A stretch of DNA of 5,097 nucleotides from a bacterium. Lineage in GTDB: Bacteria > Chloroflexota > Dormibacteria > Aeolococcales > Bog-877. The stretch covers positions 1 to 5,097 of the forward strand of contig JAJZGN010000149.1 in assembly GCA_021798435.1 (NCBI GenBank), written 5' to 3'. Below are positions 1-5,097 of this stretch, piece after piece (within the stretch, counting starts at the first letter, position 1; the number at the start of each line of letters is the position of its first letter). The position numbers and the translations under genes are program-made. The notes under the pieces are model-generated. The model saw only the letters and a program-made list of their open reading frames with translations. It was not told the origin of the DNA and did no database searches.

Positions 1-166
1 TCGCCCTCGATCTCGAAGTACGAGGAGGTGGTGTCGAAGAAGATCAGGTCCACCTCCAGCTGCAGCAACTCCGCCACCTGGAAGAAGACTCGCTCCTGCA
101 CCTCCTCTCGCAGGCTCCCAGCTTGGAGCTGGGGGCCAGGCAGCGGTTGGCGACCAGTTGGCGCAG
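1..166 (-). pseudogene. IS1634-family transposase fragment, internally deleted, runs off left edge
   Basis: This is the remnant of a DDE transposase of the IS1634 (IS4-like) group. Two blocks are visible on the minus strand. The first, at about 166-119, reads LRQLVANRCLAPSSKL, which resembles the conserved 'VANRCLAP-SKL' segment of this family. The second, at 119-3, is in a different frame and contains EEVQERVFFQVAELL followed by LEVDLIFFDTTSSYFE. The FDTTS-YFE motif carries the first catalytic aspartate of IS1634-type enzymes. In intact relatives roughly 40 residues lie between these blocks, so an internal deletion with a frame change is inferred at about position 119-121. The N-terminus is missing because the fragment is fused to the end of istA. 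The rest, with the remaining catalytic residues, would lie beyond base 1 if present. Family assignment is from remembered motifs, not a search. Confidence 0.72.
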
Positions 167-1475
167 GCCTGCCCCACCCGCTCGGCTCCGTAGCGCTGCA
201 CCAGACCCAGCAGCCGGTAGACCTAGCGCATGCGGGTCCAGGGCAGCGGGCGGGCCAGTAGCTGAGTGGCGTAGATTTCGATCGGCTCGCCGCGGCCCAC
301 CGCCGCCTGCTGGAGGTACTCCAGGTCGCGCATGGCGTACGCGCGCCCGCACACGACGCCGTGGCAGGAGATCTTCACCAGACGGCTGTCCGCCCACGCG
401 TCGACCTGTTCGCCGATGTGGCCGGGCACCGAGTAGAGCGCCTTCCCCAGGGAGATGTGATGGTCCCGAGCCACTTTGGGGTGGGCATCGATGGGGACCT
501 CGTAGCGGCTCTGAGGAGCCGGCAGCAGGTTCGCCAGCCCAACCTGCCGGAAGTGCTCCAAGGGGCGTTGTTGCGTGGTCCCATGGATCCGCATGCCGAC
601 CTCCTCCAGGCACCACCGCCGCATCCCCGCCCGGCCCGAGGCGACGTCTGGGAAGTCCTCGCCGGCAAACCCCGCCTGGCGGCAGTAGGGCACGGCCGGC
701 TCGACCCGGGGTTTCTGGATCGGAGATCTGATGATGCAGGGGTCGACCACAAAGCCACCTTGCCTGGGCGTATTCCAGGAACCCCTCGTTGAGGACGGGA
801 TGGAGAGGGTCCGCCTTGATCGCTACCCCCTTCAGGTTGTCGCTGATGACCACCCTGAAGATCCCGCCAAAGAAGATCCATGCCTCCTCAAACCCCTCGA
901 TGACCTCCTCCAGACGCTCCCCAAAGGTGAGCCAGCAGAACATGTGGCGGCTCACCACCGAAGTCAGCACCAGCCCCTTGACCAGCCGTCGAGGAGTCCC
1001 TGGACGGCGCAGCAGCCCCATCCGCCCGAAGTCGACTTGCAGTTCCTGCCCGGGTTCCCCGTCGTCCACCCGGACGGTCTCCCGGCAAGTCCCAAAGCCC
1101 AGTTCCAACACGCAGTACGGGTGCAGGGTGCGGTACGGCACCTCCACCCTGCGCCGCTGCAACAGCACCCGGATCTTGGTCAGGCGCAAGCCCTCGTCCA
1201 CCCACCGCTTCAGGAGACGGTGCTGGCCCTCCAAGACCTCCCAGGCCTGCTGGTGCCAGCCGCCCGGGCTGGAGCGCGACCAGCACCTCGGTCACCAGGC
1301 TGTCGGTGATCTCGCTCGACTCTGGCCGGGACCCCACCATCTCGGCCACCGCCAGGTACCTGCGGACCGTCTTGCGGTTCATCCCCAGAAGTTCGGATGT
1401 CCGCCTCAGGCCGTACCCCTTCCGGCGCAGCCGTAGTACTTCACGTACCTCCACCATTGGCACCTCCGGGAGCAT
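160..1475 (-). pseudogene. istA: IS21-family transposase IstA, broken by two frameshifts, a stop and truncation
   Basis: IstA is the DDE transposase of IS21 elements, which cuts and joins the element ends. The start chosen is ATG at 1475, preceded by AGGAGGT about 6 bases upstream; ATG at 1457 is an alternative. The N-terminal helix-turn-helix reads RRTSELLGMNRKTVRRYL. Frame one runs to about 1259, where one extra base shifts to the frame reading WHQQAWEVLEGQHRLLKRW. This frame holds the first catalytic Asp in QVDFGRMG (codon 1033-1031) and the second in VVISDNLKG (841-839). At about 757 another extra base shifts to GFVVDPCIIRSPIQKPRVE, whose Glu (702-700) completes the DDE triad. A TAG at 225-223 sits where relatives have Gln (MRQVYRLLGLV), which fits a CAG to TAG change. 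IstA similarity resumes as VYRLLGLVQRYGAERV and ends near 160 at the IS1634 fragment. About 440 residues survive, against roughly 500 in intact relatives. istB is absent. Confidence 0.88.
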
Positions 1476-1629
1476 GGGCCACCTCCTCTGCGCTGAACGC
1501 GAGAAGCGTGCCCGGCTGATGCTCCGAGGGCCAGGTGGTCCCCAGTCACTGGCTAAAACAGCCCCGGGGTGGTCCCTAGTTCGTGGCCACCCCACCCCTT
1601 GGGTGGTCCCATGTTTGTGGCAACTGACA
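160..1629 (-). mobile_element. Partial IS21-family element with one terminus preserved
   Basis: The element comprises the broken istA plus one end. The outer terminus is placed at 1629. Read on the minus strand inward it begins TGTCAGTTGCCACAAACATG, which fits the TG...CA termini of IS21 elements. The opposite end and istB are lost at the junction with the IS1634 fragment near 160, so no target-site duplication can be read. With its transposase dead and one end missing, the copy cannot move itself. The exact outer boundary is inferred from the repeat phasing. Confidence 0.7.
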
Positions 1630-1632
1630 AGA
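1531..1632. repeat. Three 34-bp direct repeats forming the IS21 terminus
   Basis: The core GGTGGTCCC occurs at 1534-1542, 1568-1576 and 1602-1610, exactly 34 bp apart. Each core is followed by a similar tail: CAGTCACTGGCTA, TAGTTCGTGGCCA and ATGTTTGTGGCAA. This gives a consensus of GGTGGTCCC, two free bases, GT, three free bases, TGGC, one free base, A. Each unit has a CA dinucleotide 26-27 bases after the core start. IS21 elements are known to carry multiple terminal repeats that the transposase binds, and these sit between the istA start and the presumed outer end. The repeats are seen directly; the role as IstA-binding sites is inferred. Confidence 0.85.
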
Positions 1633-1816
1633 TCCCATCCCGGAACCTTGCCGCTCGCACCCGAATGAACTTAGATCAGGCCGATCTCAGCCCCAAAGCA
1701 CCCTCCACGCTGTCGAACTCGGGTTCATCTCTCCATCATCCCCACGACGTGTCCAGCGAGATCGTTGACCAGGGGCAGGGAAAGCTTCGCAGGCTTGCCG
1801 GACTCGTCTGTAGCGG
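1630..1816. other. Non-coding stretch between IS end and toxin-antitoxin pair
   Basis: Nothing convincing was seen here. Short open frames on both strands lack ribosome sites and recognisable protein character. Short palindromic bits (GATCAGGCCGATC near 1675-1687, GAACTCGGGTTC near 1716-1727) are at the level expected by chance. The right-hand part presumably holds the promoter of the antitoxin gene. Confidence 0.5.
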
Positions 1817-1839
1817 ACCGTATCTCTGAATGCTACGGT
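1817..1839. promoter_or_regulatory. Possible antitoxin operator, ACCGTA-N11-TACGGT
   Basis: A perfect 6-bp inverted repeat, ACCGTA at 1817-1822 and TACGGT at 1834-1839, lies immediately upstream of the antitoxin start at 1846. A second, offset pair, GTAGC (1810-1814) and GCTAC (1832-1836), overlaps it. Type II antitoxins commonly repress their own promoter by binding such palindromes. TACGGT lies 6 bases before the GTG, so it could also act as a -10 element for a leaderless or nearly leaderless transcript. The symmetry is seen; the operator role is inference, and a 6-bp arm can arise by chance. Confidence 0.35.
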
Positions 1840-1845
1840 TGGTTC

Positions 1846-2094
1846 GTGACCAAGGTCATAGCCCAGCGGGAACTGCGCAACCACAACGCTCGGGTGATCG
1901 ACGAGGTGGTGTCCGGACAGACCTTCCTCGTCACCCGCAACGGCGTGCCGGTGGCCGAGCTCCGGCCAGTTCGGCGGCCACGTCGAACCTTCGTGCCCAG
2001 GGCCGAGCTCCTAGCCCTCGCTGCTGTCGGGCCACACCTTGACGCCGCCGAGTTCAGGTCCGACCTCGATCGCATCGTCGATCAGAGCCTTTAG
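1846..2094 (+). CDS. Phd/YefM-like type II antitoxin
   Basis: The 82-residue product has the usual length and layout of Phd/YefM antitoxins, which bind DNA through the N-terminal part and neutralise a partner toxin with the C-terminal part. The N-terminus reads VIAQRELRNHNARVIDEV, then GQTFLVTRNGVPVAELRPV, matching the family pattern of a helical start, a 'G-x-F-x-V-T-R-N-G-x-P-V-A-E-L' strand region and a basic stretch (RRPRR). The C-terminal tail, DAAEFRSDLDRIVDQSL, is acidic and probably helical, as expected for the toxin-binding segment. The GTG at 1846 was chosen because family similarity begins at the next residues; an in-frame ATG at 1765 would add 27 unrelated residues. No Shine-Dalgarno is evident, so leaderless translation is possible. 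The TAG stop is directly followed by the toxin ATG. The family call is firm; the partner preference is inferred from adjacency. Confidence 0.88.
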   Translation: MTKVIAQRELRNHNARVIDEVVSGQTFLVTRNGVPVAELRPVRRPRRTFVPRAELLALAAVGPHLDAAEFRSDLDRIVDQSL

Positions 2095-2490
2095 ATGTCG
2101 ACTGGCCTTCTCGACACTTCAGTGGTCATTGACTGGGACGCCCCGGACGTCGCCGCGGCTCTCCCCGACGAGACTGCGATCTGTGCAGTTACCTTGGCCG
2201 AGCTGACCGCCGGCCCGCATTTGGCCACGGCCAGCGACGAGAGAGCACGACGCCAGGCTCGCCTCCAGCAGGTAGAGGCGGCCTTCGAAGCGATCCCCTT
2301 CGACGCCGCGGCGGCGCGCAGTTACGGCCTGATCGTGGCCTCCGTCGCTGAGACGGGCCGTTCCCACCGCCGCCGTATCTCGGACCTGCTGATCGCCGCC
2401 ACCGCGCACGCGAACGGATTGACCCTCTACACCCGTAATCCGGACGACCTGAGCGGCCTCGGTGGGCTGATCGAAGTGGTCACCATCTGA
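2095..2490 (+). CDS. vapC: VapC-like PIN-domain ribonuclease toxin
   Basis: The 131-residue protein has full PIN-domain length and the acidic residues that bind divalent metal for RNA cleavage: Asp7 in GLLDTSVVID, Glu36 in VTLAELTAG, Asp97 in RRRISDLLIAATA, and Asp117/Asp118 in YTRNPDDL. The C-terminal 'GLTLYTRNPDDLSGLGGLIEV' type ending is characteristic of VapC toxins. Such enzymes cut tRNAs or rRNA and stop growth when freed from the antitoxin; the RNA target here cannot be read from sequence. The ATG abuts the antitoxin TAG with no gap and has no ribosome site of its own, so translation is probably coupled to the antitoxin. All key residues are present and the frame is intact, so the toxin looks functional. 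Confidence 0.92.
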   Translation: MSTGLLDTSVVIDWDAPDVAAALPDETAICAVTLAELTAGPHLATASDERARRQARLQQVEAAFEAIPFDAAAARSYGLIVASVAETGRSHRRRISDLLIAATAHANGLTLYTRNPDDLSGLGGLIEVVTI

Positions 2491-2538
2491 CGGCGGGGGC
2501 GCACGTCAAGCTTCCACAGCGGGGCCGGCTGGGCGGAT

Positions 2539-2555
2539 GGCGACCGAAGGCCGCC
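2539..2555. terminator. GC-rich hairpin between convergent vapC and tRNA-Val
   Basis: On the minus strand the 17 bases GGCGGCCTTCGGTCGCC fold into a 7-bp stem (one G-T wobble) around a 3-base loop. It starts 8 bases after the tRNA 3' end. It lies 48 bases past the vapC stop, so it could serve both transcripts. No T-tract follows on either strand, so it is not a classical intrinsic terminator and may equally help tRNA 3' processing. The rest of 2491-2562 holds nothing else recognisable. Confidence 0.35.
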
Positions 2556-2562
2556 TCGCGCG

Positions 2563-2636
<74 letters not shown>

Positions 2637-2651
2637 CGGAGCCCGCAGACA

Positions 2652-2680
2652 AGTCTACCTGACCCGCCGAGGACTACCCG
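2652..2680 (-). promoter_or_regulatory. Weak candidate promoter for tRNA-Val
   Basis: TAGACT on the minus strand at 2657-2652 matches 4 of 6 bases of a -10 box and would start transcription about 9 bases before the tRNA. No good -35 is visible: the region around 2680-2675 overlaps the stop of the preceding gene and reads CGGGTA. Read-through from the upstream cluster is an alternative. This is inference only. Confidence 0.22.
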
Positions 2681-3621
2681 AGGTCCGCCTGGACCTGCTG
2701 AACCGGGTAGGGAAGCGAAGCCTGGACCGTCAGGGTGCCCACCTCGACGCTGGCCAGGGGATGGACGGAGACCCCATCCGACCAGAAACCCGACGCGGTG
2801 ACCAGGTAGGTCACGACCGCCCGGATCGCGCCCTGGGCTTCGGCCACCTGGGGGATCCAGGGGAGCTGAATGCCAGAGGTCCCGTCCGGCCAGGACCAAG
2901 CGGTGGCTTCCGGGGCCGCCTGCACCACCCAGACCACATGCAGGAGCTCGCCGGGATCGCCATCGCCGAGGTCGGGCGCGGTGGTGTTTATGGTGGCGTA
3001 CTGCACGGCGGGGCTTGGGGTGATGGAAACCGTCACCGGAACGCCCACCACCCCTGGTGGCGGCGGGCTCACAGTAAGGGTCTCAGGGGGGAGTTCCTTC
3101 TCCACCGAGGCAAGGAAGCCGGTGGGGTCCAGCCCGGGTCTGCAGCTGGCCGGCTTGACCCCGGGCGGGCACGGGCTGGGGCTCCTGGGCTTGCTCGCGA
3201 CTCCCGTGAACCGGATCACGCCAGGGTTGCCGCACGAGACGCTCCAGTCCCACCCGTTGTCCTGAATGGGGGTGGAGTAAACGATGGGTACCCGCTGTCC
3301 GGCCTGGGTCCAGAAGCTCCCGTTCCAGGCCCATCCGTCCTTGGAGGTGCCGGTGGCCCACTGGGTGACCGAGTACGGGGTGCACGTGGGCACAGCGACC
3401 GGGACGAACAGGATCCAGGGATGGTTGCGCGCCGGCTTGGTGGGGGCGGACGGCCCCTGCACCGCGACACAGGTCCCGCCGAACGACACCCCACCGGAAG
3501 TCCCCGAGCAGCCTACCGTAGGACCCGGACCAAGGTTGTTGGCAAGTACGGGCGAGGTGGGGACCCCAATAAGGGCCCCAAGCATGCCCAGACCGCAGGT
3601 CAGCCAGATCCGAGATCGCAC
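2674..3621 (-). CDS. Predicted exported cysteine-rich protein with PKD/Ig-like C-terminal domain
   Basis: No named family was recognised. From GTG 3621 the product is 315 residues; GTG 3660 in the same frame gives 328. The shorter start is preferred because it overlaps the lipoprotein gene by 22 rather than 61 bases and puts the charged RSR right before the hydrophobic run. Neither has a Shine-Dalgarno. The signal peptide is RSRIWLTCGLGMLGALIGV, then SPVLA-NN as a likely signal peptidase I site. The mature part has six cysteines (51, 64, 93, 143, 164, 173 in the longer numbering) and a Trp-rich segment with KDGWAWNGSFW and DNGWDWSVSC (about 107-143). A Pro-rich linker follows, then a beta-strand-like C-terminal half. 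That half includes WSWPDGTS (255-262), reminiscent of the W-x-F-G-D-G turn of PKD domains, and ends LPYPVQQVQADL. It is the last gene of the minus-strand cluster before the tRNA. A cell-surface or secreted role is inferred; the function is unknown. Confidence 0.78.
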   Translation of the reverse strand: MRSRIWLTCGLGMLGALIGVPTSPVLANNLGPGPTVGCSGTSGGVSFGGTCVAVQGPSAPTKPARNHPWILFVPVAVPTCTPYSVTQWATGTSKDGWAWNGSFWTQAGQRVPIVYSTPIQDNGWDWSVSCGNPGVIRFTGVASKPRSPSPCPPGVKPASCRPGLDPTGFLASVEKELPPETLTVSPPPPGVVGVPVTVSITPSPAVQYATINTTAPDLGDGDPGELLHVVWVVQAAPEATAWSWPDGTSGIQLPWIPQVAEAQGAIRAVVTYLVTASGFWSDGVSVHPLASVEVGTLTVQASLPYPVQQVQADLG

Positions 3622-4214
3622 GTCAGGAACCGCTTCTGAGTTGGCGACCAAGCGAGCCACCGTAGTACGGAAAACGGCGATGTCTTGGTAGTCACCGAAT
3701 CCCCGCCCGAGCGAACCCTTTGCGTCTCTGATCCGACCAAGATCGTGGCTGCCGTCACCGCGGAGTTGCTCGGGTCAGACTTAAAACCGACCTGGACCTC
3801 GCTGAAGGCATCGGTCACGCTCAGGACCGTTTCCCCGTTGCCCTTTGCTTGGGTAATTGCGAGTGACTCCGCCGCCAACCAGTTCCCGCAGTCCGCGTAC
3901 GCGAGGAGCGCGGAATCGCCCCTCTCTATGGCCACGTTCTCGATCAGGTTGTCTATCACCACGTCCTGGGCCACGGTCGCCGCCGATACCCCGGCCGGCA
4001 GCGGGTGGGTGGTCGACACCGTGTACGGGGGAACCGTGACCTCAGAGGCAGGCACCTGGACCCCTGGGGCGATGGTGGTGGGGGACGCGGTCGGGGACGG
4101 GCTGGCGGAGGGTATGGCAACGGGGGGCGCGGCGCCGCAACCAGCGGCCAGGCACGCCGCCAGCGGAACCAGAGCGAGACTCCGAGCCAATGTGAAGGTG
4201 CGCACCGAGCCCAT
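3600..4214 (-). CDS. Predicted lipoprotein of unknown function
   Basis: The 204-residue product has a lipoprotein signal: MGSVRTFTLARSLALVPLAAC then LAAGC. Cys26 (AAGC) or Cys21 (LAAC, the better textbook lipobox) would be lipidated. A Pro/Ser/Thr linker (ASPSPTASPTT) then tethers a globular domain of about 110 residues. That domain begins near VIDNLIENVAIERGDSALL, continues ADCGNWLAAESL and SEVQVGFKSDP, and ends SPFSVLRWLAWSPTQKRFLTCDL. Its two cysteines (109 and 199) could pair. The helix-then-sheet pattern loosely suggests an NTF2-like or cystatin-like fold, but this is a guess. ATG 4214 was chosen because CAGGTGGGGGCC precedes it and the signal peptide begins there. An in-frame GTG at 4310 forms a GTGA overlap with the stop of the upstream gene and would add 32 polar residues. 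The 3' end overlaps the exported-protein gene, indicating co-translation. Confidence 0.82.
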   Translation of the reverse strand: MGSVRTFTLARSLALVPLAACLAAGCGAAPPVAIPSASPSPTASPTTIAPGVQVPASEVTVPPYTVSTTHPLPAGVSAATVAQDVVIDNLIENVAIERGDSALLAYADCGNWLAAESLAITQAKGNGETVLSVTDAFSEVQVGFKSDPSNSAVTAATILVGSETQRVRSGGDSVTTKTSPFSVLRWLAWSPTQKRFLTCDLGSG

Positions 4215-4306
4215 GGCCCCCACCTGAACCTGCGCCACCGATCCAGGTGGCGAAGCCCGAAGGATATCCCCAGAGTCCTGGCAAGGCAAGGGGCCGGCGG
4301 CAGAGT

Positions 4307-4588
4307 TCACGGGATGTCTACCAGCATCACCAGCCCAAGCCTCTCAGCGGCCCGTCCGAGGGAGGCTCGGAGCCACTCCCAGGACCCGCGCTCCGGCAGC
4401 CACACCCGACTCCCCCTCTCCCCGGTCCGGGGGTCATAGCTGGTGGCCAGAGCCGGGAAGGGTTCATCGTTTAGGTACGGCTCGACCCGCCGGGCCAGGG
4501 CTTGGTCGCCGGTGACCTCGACGCCCGGCCACCGCACGACGACGGCCGAGCCGGTGCGCGGGTCCCTGAGCCGGTAGGCGGCGGTCAT
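4307..4588 (-). CDS. Small unrecognised protein (93 aa) coupled to upstream gene
   Basis: The product is 93 residues with no signal peptide or membrane segment, so it is probably cytoplasmic. Segments include MTAAYRLRDPRTGSAVVVRW, then GDQALARRVEPYLNDEP, YDPRTGERGSRVWLPERGSW and a C-terminal helix-like stretch, LRASLGRAAERLGLVMLVDIP. The short sequence DPRTG occurs twice (residues 9-13 and 52-56), possibly two strands of related hairpins. No family was recognised. The ATG at 4588 overlaps the stop of the upstream gene in an ATGA arrangement, typical of translational coupling, and this decides the start over an upstream in-frame start at 4777 that would run deep inside the neighbouring gene. 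The stop at 4307 lies 92 bases before the lipoprotein ATG, or overlaps its alternative GTG. Its reality rests on gene context more than on homology. Confidence 0.68.
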   Translation of the reverse strand: MTAAYRLRDPRTGSAVVVRWPGVEVTGDQALARRVEPYLNDEPFPALATSYDPRTGERGSRVWLPERGSWEWLRASLGRAAERLGLVMLVDIP

Positions 4589-5097
4589 GCCCGACTCCGG
4601 ACCTGGGCTTCCATGCGCGGACGGGACGGGGGCAGGGCCAATGCCCGAGGTCCCATCTGAAGCTCTGCCTCGCGCCATGGCGAGATCAACAGCCGCCAGC
4701 CCTCCTCCAGAGCCGGAAGTCCACGAGCCGGTTGCTCCAGTTGCAGGCAGCGGAAGATCTCGGCCAGGGTCTCGCACGGCTCGTCCTCCGCGTACGGGCT
4801 CACGGAGGGGTGGCGGATCAAGGCACTCTTGAGTTGGTCCGCACTCAGCCCGGCACGCGCGGCCAGGCCGGTGGCCCCCCCGGTTTCGGCCATGATCGAG
4901 AGCGCGATCTTCGAAGCCGGCTCCAGCCTAAGCGACTGGCCACGGTGCGCCGTCCGGTCCGGACCGGACGGCTGCTGCGCCAGCTGCCAGTCCAGAGCTG
5001 CGGGCCCGGGCTGCCGCAGATCTCTCACGGGGAGCTCCGGATCCCACCTGGGGTCGATCGCGCGCAGCCGCTCCAGGTAGTGCGCCTCTAGCTGGTC
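4585..5097 (-). CDS. Unrecognised protein, C-terminal part, open at right edge
   Basis: The reading frame stays open to base 5097, giving at least 170 residues beginning DQLEAHYLERLRAIDPRWDP, so the true start lies outside the window; a GTG at 5028 inside the frame is probably not the start. Visible segments are a helix-like N-terminal piece, a Pro/Gln-rich loop (LAQQPSGPDRTAHRGQ), then SKIALSIMAETGGATGLAARAGLSADQLKSAL (described in parts: residues of small size, then a helix), and YAEDEPCETLAEIFRCLQLE, ending in a basic tail (PPSRPRMEAQVRSRA). AARAGLSADQLKSAL could be a helix-turn-helix-like pair of helices, but this is weak. No signal peptide or membrane segment is visible in this part. The stop overlaps the ATG of the 93-residue gene, so the two are co-expressed. 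The family is unknown. Confidence 0.7.
   Translation of the reverse strand, partial: DQLEAHYLERLRAIDPRWDPELPVRDLRQPGPAALDWQLAQQPSGPDRTAHRGQSLRLEPASKIALSIMAETGGATGLAARAGLSADQLKSALIRHPSVSPYAEDEPCETLAEIFRCLQLEQPARGLPALEEGWRLLISPWREAELQMGPRALALPPSRPRMEAQVRSRA

Noticed and set aside
44..1234. A single 396-residue minus-strand protein
   Set aside because: Only its first 159 residues are real IstA sequence. The middle is out-of-frame translation past the break at 757, and the end joins the IS1634 fragment, so it is not a genuine protein.
123..1436. Several long plus-strand open frames opposite istA
   Set aside because: They are antisense shadows in GC-rich DNA. The minus strand carries recognisable IstA motifs across the same bases, and the plus-strand products are Pro/Arg-rich with no family character.
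1531..1632. The 34-bp repeats as a small CRISPR array
   Set aside because: Only three units exist, similarity extends through most of each unit so there are no distinct spacers, and the position between the istA start and the element end fits IS21 terminal repeats.
1765..1845. An upstream ATG start for the antitoxin (109 residues)
   Set aside because: The extra 27 residues do not resemble any Phd/YefM N-terminus, and family similarity starts right after GTG 1846.
2761..3639. A 292-residue plus-strand open frame opposite the exported-protein gene
   Set aside because: Its product is Gly/Arg/Pro-rich with no domain character, while the opposite strand encodes a clear signal peptide and a coherent protein.
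3685..4227. A 180-residue plus-strand open frame opposite the lipoprotein gene
   Set aside because: It mirrors the minus-strand lipoprotein, which has a ribosome site, lipobox and operon context; the plus-strand frame has none of these.
4589..4777. Upstream extension of the 93-residue protein to 156 residues
   Set aside because: The extension is low-complexity Gly/Ser/Pro sequence lying wholly within the preceding gene, whereas ATG 4588 gives a standard ATGA overlap.

Overview
This is a GC-rich window with a chromosomal look. It has GTG as well as ATG starts, strong GGAGG-type ribosome sites at some genes, and a tRNA gene without an encoded CCA. These traits fit Actinomycetota or a relative such as Candidatus Dormibacterota, but nothing here fixes the taxon.

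Layout from left to right. (1) Bases 1 to about 1629 are an insertion-sequence graveyard. A decayed IS21-family element lies on the minus strand. Its istA has two single-base frameshifts and one in-frame stop, its istB is missing, and one end survives as three 34-bp direct repeats. The C-terminus of IstA is fused at about position 160 to an internally deleted piece of an IS1634-family transposase that runs off the left edge. (2) Bases 1630-1845 carry no gene, only a possible operator just before the next pair. (3) Bases 1846-2490 (+) are a two-gene type II toxin-antitoxin module, a Phd/YefM-like antitoxin directly abutting a VapC-like PIN-domain toxin. (4) A tRNA-Val(CAC) gene lies at 2563-2636 (-), with a GC-rich hairpin between it and the convergent toxin gene. 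(5) Bases 2674-5097 (-) hold a four-gene co-directional cluster. In transcription order these are an unrecognised protein open at the right edge, a 93-residue unrecognised protein joined to it by an ATGA overlap, a predicted lipoprotein, and a predicted exported cysteine-rich protein whose C-terminus looks like a PKD/Ig-type beta domain. The last two overlap.

The minus-strand cluster is the least explained part. Tight overlaps imply co-expression, and two of the four products appear to be exported, so a small envelope-associated system is plausible. No catalytic motif could be recognised in any of the four. The toxin-antitoxin pair and the IS debris beside a tRNA gene suggest an accessory or recombination-prone junction next to resident genes.
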